Assembly (NCBI RefSeq): GCF_001717955.1
Contig: NZ_CP014168.1
Coordinates: 310,001 to 374,000, forward strand
Source: Sphingomonas panacis
GTDB lineage: Bacteria; Pseudomonadota; Alphaproteobacteria; Sphingomonadales; Sphingomonadaceae
Direction of reading: 5' to 3'
DNA: 64,000 nucleotides
Made by a program: the position numbers and the translations under genes. This document shows, in pieces, positions 51,480 to 60,280 of the stretch (its first letter is position 1; every line of letters begins with the position of its first letter). The notes under the pieces were generated by a model. That model was not told where the DNA came from. It ran no database searches and saw nothing but the letters and a program-made list of their open reading frames with translations.

Positions 51480-53107
51480 GCGTCGGCGGCGACGCTCACG
51501 ATACGGGAGCGGATGACATGAACAATATGACGCCAGCGGCGACAGTCCCAGCGCCGGCCGGCGATTCGGCGACCGACCGCCCCGACAGCCCCTACGCGTG
51601 GTACGCTCTGGCCGTCCTGATCCTGGTCTACATGTTTAACGCGATGGATCGATCGATCCTGTCGATCCTCGCCGAAGACATCAAGCGCACGTTCCATATG
51701 CCCGACAGCCAGCTTGGCTTCCTGCACGGTACCGCGTTCGGTGTGTTCTATGCGTTGTTCGGTTATCCGATGGGCCGGCTGATCGATCGCTGGCGGCGCA
51801 CCAAGCTGCTCGCGATTGGCTTGGCGCTGTGGTCGGTGATGACCGTGGTCTGCGGTCTCTCGAGTTCGGTCACCCAACTCGTCGTCTCGCGCATGGGTGT
51901 CGGCATCGGCGAAGCGACGGCGAGTCCAGCCGGTTTCTCGCTGACATCGGACTGGTTCACCAAGAAGCGGCGCGCGACCGCGCTCGGCCTGTTCATCGGC
52001 GGCCTTTATCTCGGCGCTGGCATCGCACTGGCGATTGGCGGCGCGATCGCGCTGCGATGGGAACTGGCGTTTCCGCAGCAGCGGCCATTTGGTCTGCTCG
52101 GCTGGCAGGCGGCGTTCCTCGCGGTGGGCCTGCCCGGGATACTGCTCGCCGTCTGGGTATGGACGCTGCGCGAGCCGCGCCGCGGGCTTTCCGACGATGT
52201 GGTGAGGCCCGGAGAAACGCGGATCTGGAGCAAATTCGCAAACGACGTCGCCAGCGTCATCCCGCCACTGACGCTGGTACAAGCCGCGCGGTGTGGCATG
52301 CGGGCGCTGGCGTACAACCTCGTGGCCGCGGCGACTGCCGGCGGCACCGCCTGGTTCTTGATCCAACTCACCGGTGACGTGATGCAATGGGCTGTCATCG
52401 GCTTCGGCTATTACGCGGCTTTCTCCTCCGCTCAGTCGATGTACCACCGTGATCGCCCGACGTTCGCATTGACTTGGGGCACGCCGACCTTTGTGCTGGC
52501 GATGGTTGGCTTCGGTGCGGTTTCGATGGTCAACATCGTCGTTTCCTTCTGGGTGGCGCCGCTCTCCTTGCGCAGCTTTGCGATCGACAAGGGCACCACC
52601 GGCCTGATCCTCGGCGCGACCACCGCGATCTGCGGCGTGGCCGGCGTCATCAGCGGCGGGCGCCTGTCCGACATGATGCTGCGCTTCAGTCAGGCAGGGC
52701 GGCTGTGGGTGGGGATCGGTTCGTCGTTGTTGCCCGCGCCGTTCATCATCGTGATGTGCAACACGCACGATCCCTGGGTCTTCTACGGCTGCAACATCCC
52801 AGTCGCCTTCCTCGGGAATTGTTGGCTCGCCGCGGGCGCTGCGACGATTCAGGAGCTGGTGCTCCCGCGCATGCGCGGCACGGCGACCACCACCTATTTC
52901 CTGGCGAGTACCATGATCGGTTCGGGACTGGGGCCATACCTCGTCGGCAAGATCTCGGCGATCCAGGGAAGTCTCGCGGTCGGTATCATGTCGGGCCTCG
53001 TCGCCGTACCGATCGCCGCGACGTGCCTGTTCCTGTGCGCACGCGGCGTCGAGCGTGCCGAAACGACCAAGTGGCAGCGCGCGAGCGCAGCCGGGGAGCC
53101 GGACTGA
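51476..53107 (+). CDS. MFS transporter, spinster-like
   Basis: About 543 residues with 12 membrane segments. The first helix (YAWYALAVLILVYMFNAMDRSILSIL) and the loop GYPMGRLIDRWRRTKLLAIG are typical of the spinster/organic-anion MFS branch common in sphingomonad catabolic loci. An inner-membrane importer or exporter of a carboxylate-type substrate is likely. Start at 51476 is supported by coupling to the upstream ORF; ATG 51518 with GGGAGCGG is an alternative. Converges on the esterase operon. Confidence 0.88.
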   Translation: MSVGGDAHDTGADDMNNMTPAATVPAPAGDSATDRPDSPYAWYALAVLILVYMFNAMDRSILSILAEDIKRTFHMPDSQLGFLHGTAFGVFYALFGYPMGRLIDRWRRTKLLAIGLALWSVMTVVCGLSSSVTQLVVSRMGVGIGEATASPAGFSLTSDWFTKKRRATALGLFIGGLYLGAGIALAIGGAIALRWELAFPQQRPFGLLGWQAAFLAVGLPGILLAVWVWTLREPRRGLSDDVVRPGETRIWSKFANDVASVIPPLTLVQAARCGMRALAYNLVAAATAGGTAWFLIQLTGDVMQWAVIGFGYYAAFSSAQSMYHRDRPTFALTWGTPTFVLAMVGFGAVSMVNIVVSFWVAPLSLRSFAIDKGTTGLILGATTAICGVAGVISGGRLSDMMLRFSQAGRLWVGIGSSLLPAPFIIVMCNTHDPWVFYGCNIPVAFLGNCWLAAGAATIQELVLPRMRGTATTTYFLASTMIGSGLGPYLVGKISAIQGSLAVGIMSGLVAVPIAATCLFLCARGVERAETTKWQRASAAGEPD

Positions 53108-53114
53108 ATCCCGA

Positions 53115-54053
53115 CTACAGCAGCCGCTGGCGCAGTTCGTCCGCGACCTGCGCCAGCACCGCTGCCGCGTCGCGCACGGTTTTGCCCCACAACGCGAAAC
53201 CGTGGAGCTGGCGCGGATACGGCAGATACCGCACCTGCACTCCTGCCGTGACCAGCCGGGCGGCATAGGCCGCGCCCTCGTCGCACAGTGGATCTAACCC
53301 GCTAGTCACGATCAACGCCGGGGCGACATCGTCGAGCCGTTCGGCGTGGAGGGGCGAGACCCGCCAGTCCAACGCATTGGCGTCGCCGAGATACTGGTCA
53401 CGAAACCAGCGCATCGTCTCAGCCGTCAGCATGTAACCGCTTGCGTTGCGCTGGTATGAGTCGCTCGTCATCGTGAGGTCCGTGACGGGATAGAGCAGGA
53501 TTTGCGCACACAGCGGCTCGCCCCGGTCACGCGCGCGCAGGGCGCAGACCGCTGCCAGATTGCCGCCCGCAGAATCCCCTGCGACCGCAACGCGAGCCGC
53601 GGAAATCCCGAGATCGCCGGCCTGCGCCGTCAGCCAGTCGAGCGCCGCGAAGCAATCTTCGAGCCCGGCGGGAAACGGGAATTCCGGCGCGAGCCGGTAG
53701 TCCACCGCCGCCACCGCGATCCCGACCGATTGCGCAAGCGTGGCGCACAACGCGTCACCCGTCTCGATATCGCCGAGCACCCAGCCGCCGCCGTGAAAAT
53801 AGACGAGCAAGGGCAGCGGTCGCTCGACGGGCGCGTCGAGCGGACGGTAAAGCCGGATCGGGATCGCTCCGGCGGGTCCGGACGCAGCGACATCGCGGTT
53901 TCGCGTCGGCGGCGGGAGCGCGCCGAACAGCAGACGCGAGGCACGCATCCCGGCGCGCGCCGCTTCCAGCCCCGCCTCGGCAATCGGCGGCCGCCCCGAT
54001 GCGATGATGAAGTCTAGGATCGCCTGCGAATCAGGATCGATGGTCCGCGTCAT
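53115..54053 (-). CDS. Alpha/beta-hydrolase esterase, HSL family
   Basis: 312 residues. Oxyanion-hole motif HGGGW (87-91) and nucleophile motif GDSAGG (Ser161) define the hormone-sensitive-lipase family. The acid is in SGLDPLCDEG and the His in YPRQLHGFAL. A cytoplasmic carboxylesterase for a short-chain ester or lactone. ATG 54053 overlaps the deacetylase stop (ATGA). Last gene of the minus-strand operon. Confidence 0.92.
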   Translation of the reverse strand: MTRTIDPDSQAILDFIIASGRPPIAEAGLEAARAGMRASRLLFGALPPPTRNRDVAASGPAGAIPIRLYRPLDAPVERPLPLLVYFHGGGWVLGDIETGDALCATLAQSVGIAVAAVDYRLAPEFPFPAGLEDCFAALDWLTAQAGDLGISAARVAVAGDSAGGNLAAVCALRARDRGEPLCAQILLYPVTDLTMTSDSYQRNASGYMLTAETMRWFRDQYLGDANALDWRVSPLHAERLDDVAPALIVTSGLDPLCDEGAAYAARLVTAGVQVRYLPYPRQLHGFALWGKTVRDAAAVLAQVADELRQRLL

Positions 54054-54709
54054 GGTGCAGCTTCGATCATCGCAACGTCGACGATATGTGCGCCGCAGGT
54101 GCCGCGGACCATCGGCGTGCAGCTCGGCGGAAAATCCTGCACAATCTCGAACCCGCGTGCGCGCGCCGTATCGATAAAGCGAGTGAGCGTATCGGCCATC
54201 GGACCCACCAAAAAATCGTGGATGACAAGCAACGACCAGGCTTGGTTTTCCATCGTCGCCAGCGCACGGTCCGGCCATGCATCGCGCGGTTCGATCCAGT
54301 CACCCGGCACATTGTTCCACGTCACGACCGTGTAGCCGCCCGCAGCCAGATAGGCGACCGCCGCCGCGCTAAGCAGGTGCTTGCCGAAATGGCCTTCGCC
54401 GTTGGGCCGGAAGAAGCGGTCTGGATGCGAGAGCGGGCCGAGCAGGTCTTGCGCCATACCGATCTCGCGCGCGACCCGCGCGGCATCCTCGTCTCGCCCC
54501 AGCGGCGCGCCGTGAGTCAGCGTGTGGTTGCACAGCCAATGGCCAGCCGCATGCACTCGCTCCAGCGTCTCGCGCGCGCCTGGCTTCGCCATTTCGTCGC
54601 CGACCACGAAGAAGCTCGCCAGCACATCGCGCGAAGCCAGCGCATCGAGCACCTTTTCTGTGTCACCAGGCGTCGGGCCGTTGTCGAAGCTGATCGTCAG
54701 GCGCCGCAT
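54050..54709 (-). CDS. Polysaccharide-deacetylase (NodB-like) family protein
   Basis: 219 residues forming one NodB domain without signal peptide or membrane segment. Motif 1 is ISFDNGP: the first Asp (Asp9) is kept but the metal-binding second Asp is Asn10. Motif 2 HTLTHG (His62, His66) and motif 3 RFFRPNGEG are present. Cytoplasmic position inside a CoA-thioester operon argues for a small-molecule amidase or hydrolase rather than a polysaccharide enzyme. Four bases separate it from the CoA-transferase gene. Confidence 0.8.
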   Translation of the reverse strand: MRRLTISFDNGPTPGDTEKVLDALASRDVLASFFVVGDEMAKPGARETLERVHAAGHWLCNHTLTHGAPLGRDEDAARVAREIGMAQDLLGPLSHPDRFFRPNGEGHFGKHLLSAAAVAYLAAGGYTVVTWNNVPGDWIEPRDAWPDRALATMENQAWSLLVIHDFLVGPMADTLTRFIDTARARGFEIVQDFPPSCTPMVRGTCGAHIVDVAMIEAAP

Positions 54710-54713
54710 CGGC

Positions 54714-56138
54714 TCATCCGCGCGCTTGCGGCAGCCAGCCGGGCAGTGACGCGCCGAACGGCTCGGGCGGGCGGTCGAAATAGCCCGGTGTCACCGAGTA
54801 TCGCGTGATCGGCGCCGGGATCGTGACCGCGCCGAACGGACTTTGGATCGTCATCAGATCGCTGTCGCGCGCGAGCATCGGGATGTGGCGTTCGGGCCAT
54901 TCCGCCTCGGGCAGCCGGCCAAGCTCCTGTATCCACATCGAGGTGCGGGTAAGCGACACTTTGACATGATAGCTGCCGCCTTCACGCGCGCGCCGCAGCA
55001 GCGCCGCCATCACCCCCGCCGAACCGAGATAGGCGGCGAGATAATCGTTGAGCGTGCCCGTGACGGCGAGCTTGGGCTTGTCGGCCGAACCCTCGTCGAG
55101 CACCAGCCCGCACGCCGCCTGCCCGACCGGCTCGTACCCCGCGCGCGTCGCCCACGGGCCGCCGGACCCGTAGGCGCTGACCGAAACGTAGATGATGCCG
55201 GGACGACGCTCGGCCAGGGCTTCGGCCGACAGCCCGTGCCTGTCGAGACTGCCCGGCCGCCAGGATTGCGTGAAGATATCGGCCTCGTCGGCGAGCCTGC
55301 GCAGCGTCGCGAGATCACCGGGATGGTCGATATCGAGATGCGTCGATCGTTTGCCCGCGCCGGTGTCGATCGCGAGCCGCATCGGGTCCATCTGATGCTG
55401 CGCCGAGACGTGAAGCGTATCCGCCCCCTGCTCCGCCAGCATTCGCGCCGTTACCGGCCCGGCTAGGATATGCGTGAAATCGAGCACGCGCACGCCGGCG
55501 AGCGGACGCGCGGCGGGCAACAGCGGCTCGGGTGCGCTATCCCCGATCTTCTCGATCTCGACCGGGGGCCGCGCCGCCAGCCACTGGCCTTGCGGATGCG
55601 CGAGCCATTCGTCGCGCGGGCGGGCGATTACGCCGATCAGCCGCCGCTCGGCCAGCGCTTCCTCAAGCTCGAGCGCATCCCATCTGGCGACCGCGCGCGC
55701 CATCGACTCGGCTTCGTAGGAACAGCCGAGCAGTTCGAGCGTGCCGATCAAATTTTCGACATAGAGGGTGGTGCGCAGCAAATAGATCTGCTTGCCATCC
55801 TTGGTACGAAAGAAGTCGGTGAACGACTTGGTCGAGCGCGGAAAGAGATCGTGCGCGTGGCCGTTCTGGCGCATGAAGTTGATCGTCTGCAACCCCGGCA
55901 CCGCCGCACGGCGCGCCTCGACGCGAACGTCCTGCCCCTGCCCCGAACGCGCTTTCCAGATCGCGGCGACGCCCAACCCTTGCGCGGCCAGCGCAGCGGC
56001 GGCGGCGGCAGCAGGCCTGTGCCGGCTGTCGACGATCGGGTCGTCGCCGTCGATCGCGACCTGCCCGCCGCCGGCGTCAATCGGCAGACCGAGCTGCGCG
56101 AGCAGTCCGTCGAGAATATCCGTCGGCGAAGCGCGCAC
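54714..56138 (-). CDS. CaiB/BaiF class III CoA transferase with duplicated N-terminal half
   Basis: About 474 residues. A standard CaiB start (PLAGVRVLDFTHILAGPVTA) appears only at residue about 212. It is followed by GYEPVGQAACGLV and a catalytic-type Asp in GTLNDYLAAYLG. The first 210 residues look like a second, truncated transferase unit: VDSRHRPAAAAAAAL with an Asp at the equivalent place, then SGQGQDVRVEARRA and FRTKDGKQIYLLRT. It probably moves CoA between acids in the pathway. GTG 56138 chosen; TTG 56144 would overlap the ligase stop. Confidence 0.8.
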   Translation of the reverse strand: MRASPTDILDGLLAQLGLPIDAGGGQVAIDGDDPIVDSRHRPAAAAAAALAAQGLGVAAIWKARSGQGQDVRVEARRAAVPGLQTINFMRQNGHAHDLFPRSTKSFTDFFRTKDGKQIYLLRTTLYVENLIGTLELLGCSYEAESMARAVARWDALELEEALAERRLIGVIARPRDEWLAHPQGQWLAARPPVEIEKIGDSAPEPLLPAARPLAGVRVLDFTHILAGPVTARMLAEQGADTLHVSAQHQMDPMRLAIDTGAGKRSTHLDIDHPGDLATLRRLADEADIFTQSWRPGSLDRHGLSAEALAERRPGIIYVSVSAYGSGGPWATRAGYEPVGQAACGLVLDEGSADKPKLAVTGTLNDYLAAYLGSAGVMAALLRRAREGGSYHVKVSLTRTSMWIQELGRLPEAEWPERHIPMLARDSDLMTIQSPFGAVTIPAPITRYSVTPGYFDRPPEPFGASLPGWLPQARG

Positions 56139-56140
56139 GG

Positions 56141-57757
56141 TCAAAGCGCCATCTCCGCCGCATACTCTTCGCGCAGCTTTGGCTTCATGATCTTCCCGCT
56201 GCCGGTCATCGGCCAGTCCGTGATGAAACGGACATGGCGCGGCACACGGAAATTGGCCATTCGGCTCGCGCAATAGGCGATCAAATCTTCTGCGGACAGG
56301 CTCTCGCCCTCGGCGAGTTCGACGATCGCCATCGGCACTTCGTCGAGCCGGGCGTCGGGCACGCCGATCACGGCGACTTGCTTGATGGCGGAATGGGTCA
56401 GCAAGAACCCCTCGACCTCTTCGGCCGACACATTCTCGCCGCCCACCTTGAGCATGTCCTTGTAGCGTCCGACGAAATGCAGGCATCCCTGCTTATCTAC
56501 GAAACCACGGTCACCGGTGTGCGACCAGCCTTCGGCATCGAGTGCCTTGGCGGTTTGTTCGGGCTGCTTGAGATAGCCGTTCATCTGCCACCAGCCGCGC
56601 ATCAGGATTTCGCCCTGCGTCTCGGGCGGCAGCGTTTCTCCGGTCTCGGGATCGATGATTTTGAGTTCGGTCCCGACGAGCGGACGCCCGGCGGAGGTCG
56701 AGCGTTGCTCCCAGCTATCGGTCGCGCGGCTTGCCGTGCCGCCGACTTCAGTCGAGCTGTAGGTCAGCATCAGCCCGGGTATGCCCATCGCCTCGCGCAC
56801 CTTTTCGAGCATTTCCTGCGTGCCGCTGCACCAGCCCGATTGCACGCTGCTGAGATCATATGTGCCGAAGCTCGGATGCGCCATCTCCATGATGTACATC
56901 GCCGCGAAGCCGGTGCGCGCGATGCAGCGTTCGCGTTCGATCAATTGCATCACGCGTTCGGCGTCGTAAAATTCGGGGATCACCATGCGGCAACCGAGCG
57001 TCAGGGGCGTCGGCAGCGCGCCACACGACCCGCCGATATGGTAGAACGGCTGCGTGTTGAGCACCGGATCGCCCTCACCCACCCCCATGTTCGCGAACAG
57101 CTCGTTGCCGACGTTTAGGACGTAGCGATGGTTGAGCAGCGCGCCCTTCGGCGCGGCGGTCGTGCCCGAGGTATATTGGATCAGGATCGGTTCGTCGTGG
57201 CGCCGCCTTCGCGTGCGCTGTTCGAGCGCGTCGGCTGACACGGCAGCCTGCCCTGCGAGAAAATTTGCCCAGGCGGTGAGCCGCGGATCGGGATCGTCCG
57301 AGATGCTGACGATGGTACGCAACCGTGGGAACTGGCCGGCAGCAGGGTCGGCGGGGTTGGCGCCGATCTCATCGAGCAAGGCGACGTAATCGTGCTTGAG
57401 GAAGCGCTCGACCATGACGACGACGGTTGCCTCGCATTCGCGCAACATGTGCGCGACCTCGAAATCACGAAAGCGCGTGTTGATCGCTACGGCAATCGCG
57501 CCGATCTTCGCACAGGCGAACTGCACCTGTGCAAATTCGAGGCGATTGGGCATCCAGAGCGCGACGACGTCTCCTTCTTCCACGCCATCTGCGATCAGCG
57601 CCAATGCCGCCGCATCGGTGCCCGCACGCATTTCCGCGAACGAAACGGCGCGGTCCTCGAACACCCAGCCGATCGCATCGCCCCAGCGCTCGGCAGCGGC
57701 GTCGATCGCCTCGCCAAGACACTCCTCATGCAGGCGCACGGTTTCGATCTTCCGCAT
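56141..57757 (-). CDS. Acyl-CoA synthetase / AMP-dependent ligase
   Basis: 538 residues of the ANL superfamily. The P-loop-like YTSGTTAAPKGALL, the motif YSSTEVGGTASR, GWSHTGDRGFVDKQG and the C-terminal hinge GRYKDMLKVGGENVSAEEVE with the catalytic Lys in GSGKIMKPKL are all present. It activates a carboxylic acid to an acyl-CoA and is the probable entry step of this operon. The acid is not predictable; neighbours suggest a branched or cyclic compound. Confidence 0.93.
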   Translation of the reverse strand: MRKIETVRLHEECLGEAIDAAAERWGDAIGWVFEDRAVSFAEMRAGTDAAALALIADGVEEGDVVALWMPNRLEFAQVQFACAKIGAIAVAINTRFRDFEVAHMLRECEATVVVMVERFLKHDYVALLDEIGANPADPAAGQFPRLRTIVSISDDPDPRLTAWANFLAGQAAVSADALEQRTRRRRHDEPILIQYTSGTTAAPKGALLNHRYVLNVGNELFANMGVGEGDPVLNTQPFYHIGGSCGALPTPLTLGCRMVIPEFYDAERVMQLIERERCIARTGFAAMYIMEMAHPSFGTYDLSSVQSGWCSGTQEMLEKVREAMGIPGLMLTYSSTEVGGTASRATDSWEQRSTSAGRPLVGTELKIIDPETGETLPPETQGEILMRGWWQMNGYLKQPEQTAKALDAEGWSHTGDRGFVDKQGCLHFVGRYKDMLKVGGENVSAEEVEGFLLTHSAIKQVAVIGVPDARLDEVPMAIVELAEGESLSAEDLIAYCASRMANFRVPRHVRFITDWPMTGSGKIMKPKLREEYAAEMAL

Positions 57758-57759
57758 CG

Positions 57760-58170
57760 TTACGACTCCGCGTTCACGCGTTCGAACACCGGCAAGGTGA
57801 CATCGTCGCTGACCTGCTGGAACACCACGCGCACCCGATCGCCGATCACGACATCCTCGGCTCCGTCGCCGATTACATTGCTCATCATCACCGGCCCCTC
57901 GTCGAGCTCGATCAGGGCGACCAGCAAGGGGCCGGGCGGTGCCGATGCCGCACTGACCGGATCGATCACGAGGCTGCGCGAATAGACCGTGCCGTCACCG
58001 CTCAAAGCGGTCCAGTGCAGGTCGGTGCTCGCGCAGTGCGGGCAGATGTACATCGGGAACCACACGAAGCGCGTGCAAGCGCCGCAACGCTGCATCTGGA
58101 AGACACGATCGTGACATGCGGCCCAGAACGGTGCCGAAATCTTGGTCGGGCGGGGAAAGGTCCGGGACAT
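57760..58170 (-). CDS. DUF35 zinc-ribbon/OB-fold protein, partner of the thiolase-like protein
   Basis: 136 residues. Rubredoxin-like zinc ribbon with Cys29, Cys32, Cys43 and Cys46 (CGAC...CPHC), then an OB-fold (about 55-130, VYSRSLVIDP; VALIELDEGPVMMSNVIG). DUF35 proteins pair with thiolase-like enzymes, for example ChsH2-DUF35 with Ltp2 in steroid side-chain retro-aldol cleavage. It starts nine bases after the thiolase-like stop. Confidence 0.92.
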   Translation of the reverse strand: MSRTFPRPTKISAPFWAACHDRVFQMQRCGACTRFVWFPMYICPHCASTDLHWTALSGDGTVYSRSLVIDPVSAASAPPGPLLVALIELDEGPVMMSNVIGDGAEDVVIGDRVRVVFQQVSDDVTLPVFERVNAES

Positions 58171-58179
58171 AGGATATCC

Positions 58180-59391
58180 TCAACGGGTCAGAACGGCGAC
58201 CGAATGCGTGGAGCTGACCGCGCTGACGTTGGTCGCGACCGCGACCTCGCAGTCGGCGACTTGGCGCGGGCCGCATTCGCCGCGAAGCTGGCGGACCGCC
58301 TCGACGATATGCGCCATGCCGCCGGTCGCGCCGGGATGTGCATAGGAGAGCATGCCGCCGTGCGTGTTGATCGGCAATCCGCCCCCCAGTTCGAGCCGCC
58401 CACCTTCGGCGAACGCGCCGGCTTCGCCCTTCTTGCAGAAGCCGAGATCCTCGAGCTGCAACAACGCGGTGATCGTGAAGCTGTCGTAAAGCTCGGCCAC
58501 GTCGACATCGGCCGGAGTTACGCCGGCCTCTCCGAACGCCTGCTCCGCCGCGAGCGTTTGCACGGTATGCGTCAGGTCGTGCGTGCGCGCGATCTCGGGA
58601 GGGGCGCCGACCGCCTTCGCGAGATGGCCCATGTGATAATAAGATTGCGCCTGACCAAGTCCGGCGAGCCGGATCGGGGTCGGCTTCAGATCGCGCGCCA
58701 CTTCGAGCGACGTGACCAGCACCGCATGGCCGCCATCGGAGATCAGCGAACAATCGAGCAGGTGCAACGGCGTCGCCACCATCCGAGACGCGAGCACATC
58801 TTCGATGGTGATCGGATCGCGTTTCTGCGCCGCCGGGTTAAGCGAGGCATGTTTGCGGCACGCGACCGCGATTGCCGCGAGTTGTTCCGACGTCGTTCCG
58901 AACTCGTGCATGTGCCGTGCGGCGAGCAACGCGTAGAAGCCGGGAACATGCACCCCGAACGGAGTCTCGAACTCCATCGAATGCGCGCCGTAATCGGTAT
59001 AGGCACCGAGGCCCTTGCCGGTCGGGATCGAACTCAGCAACGTATCGCCACCGACCAACAGGACGGCGCGGCACCGGCCCGCCTGAATCGCCCATTGCGC
59101 CATTTGCAGGCCGTGGCACCAGCTTTGTCCGCCGGTACGCAGCGTGTCGCACAAGGTCTTGCGATAAATGCCGAGATTTTCGGCGATGATGATGTGATGG
59201 CGGATATTATCGTCGAGGAACGCCCCCGAGGTCAGCAAGCCGTCGATCAGCCCCTTGTCGATCCCGGCGTCGTCGATCGCCGCCTTGGCCGCCTGCACAT
59301 GCAGTTCGATCGAATTGGTGTCGGGCAGCCGCCCGACCGGTGTTTCGCCGACCCCCGCGATCACCGCGACTCTGGAGGGATCGAGCGTCAT
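58180..59391 (-). CDS. Thiolase-like acyl-CoA lyase, probable retro-aldolase (Ltp2 type)
   Basis: 403 residues of the SCP-x thiolase family. The usual nucleophile segment (NNxCxTG in SCP-x) reads RTGGQSW here, so the catalytic Cys is replaced by Gly. The C-terminal ELHDxF motif reads ELYDSF, and the GHPxGATG motif reads SYAHPGATG. The two Tyr, 48 residues apart, resemble the catalytic pair of Ltp2-type aldolases. Together with the adjacent DUF35 gene this points to retro-aldol cleavage of a beta-hydroxyacyl-CoA instead of thiolysis. Overlaps the FAH-family gene (ATGA). Confidence 0.82.
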   Translation of the reverse strand: MTLDPSRVAVIAGVGETPVGRLPDTNSIELHVQAAKAAIDDAGIDKGLIDGLLTSGAFLDDNIRHHIIIAENLGIYRKTLCDTLRTGGQSWCHGLQMAQWAIQAGRCRAVLLVGGDTLLSSIPTGKGLGAYTDYGAHSMEFETPFGVHVPGFYALLAARHMHEFGTTSEQLAAIAVACRKHASLNPAAQKRDPITIEDVLASRMVATPLHLLDCSLISDGGHAVLVTSLEVARDLKPTPIRLAGLGQAQSYYHMGHLAKAVGAPPEIARTHDLTHTVQTLAAEQAFGEAGVTPADVDVAELYDSFTITALLQLEDLGFCKKGEAGAFAEGGRLELGGGLPINTHGGMLSYAHPGATGGMAHIVEAVRQLRGECGPRQVADCEVAVATNVSAVSSTHSVAVLTR

Positions 59392-60233
59392 GCCGCCACC
59401 AGCCGCTGGCTCTGCTCGCCAAGCCCGGCGATGCCGGCGCGCATTGCCTGTCCCGCTCTCAGATAGCGCGGCTCCGGCTTCATGCCGAACGCGACGCCGG
59501 GGGGCGTGCCGGTGGCGATGATGTCACCCGGATAGAGCGTCATGAACTGGCTCGCATACGAGACGACCGCGCGGACGTCGAAGATCATGGTGCGAGTGTT
59601 GCCGTTCTGCATGCGCACCTCATCGACATCACACCACATCTGCAAGTTCTGCGGATCACCCACCTCGTCGGCGGTGACGAGCCAGGGTCCGATCGGGCCG
59701 AACGTATCGCAACCCTTGCCCTTGTCCCAGGTGCCTTCGCGTTCGACCTGAAACGCGCGTTCGCTGACGTCGTTGACGACGCAATAACCAGCGACATGGT
59801 CCATCGCCTCGGCCTCGGAGATGTAGCTCGCCTTCGTCCCGATCACGACGCCGAGTTCCACTTCCCAATCGGTCTTGGTCGAGCCGCGCGGGATCAGCAC
59901 ATCGTCGTTCGGCCCGCAGATCGCACCAAGCGATTTGAGGAACATGATGGGTTCCTTGGGAAGCGGCACGCCGGACTCGGCGGCGTGATCCGCATAGTTG
60001 AGCCCGATGCAGAGGAAGTTGACCGGCCGCGCGATGCAGGCGCCGATGCGTGGCATGCCTTCGATCACCGGCAACGAAGCGACATCGATCGCGGCGAGCG
60101 CGGCGAGGCCGGCGGGCGACAGGGTTTCGCCATCGATATCGCGGGCATGCCCCGACAAGTCTCGCAGCTTGCCCGCACTATCCAGCACGGCCGGCTTTTC
60201 CGCACCTTGCGGTCCAACACGCAAAAGTTTCAT
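59388..60233 (-). CDS. Fumarylacetoacetate hydrolase (FAH) family protein
   Basis: 281 residues. The N-terminal cap is followed by the FAH domain (about 70-275): CIGLNYADHAAESG, metal ligands in TDWEVELGVVIG, NDVSERAFQ and DIIATGTPPGVAFG. Members cleave beta-diketones or hydrate/decarboxylate oxo acids with Mg2+. First gene of the seven-gene minus-strand operon; ATG 60233. The exact reaction is not determinable. Confidence 0.92.
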   Translation of the reverse strand: MKLLRVGPQGAEKPAVLDSAGKLRDLSGHARDIDGETLSPAGLAALAAIDVASLPVIEGMPRIGACIARPVNFLCIGLNYADHAAESGVPLPKEPIMFLKSLGAICGPNDDVLIPRGSTKTDWEVELGVVIGTKASYISEAEAMDHVAGYCVVNDVSERAFQVEREGTWDKGKGCDTFGPIGPWLVTADEVGDPQNLQMWCDVDEVRMQNGNTRTMIFDVRAVVSYASQFMTLYPGDIIATGTPPGVAFGMKPEPRYLRAGQAMRAGIAGLGEQSQRLVAA

Positions 60234-60280
60234 CGCTCTCCCAATCCCGCTGCGGCGACGCCGTGCGATCCTCTCAAATT

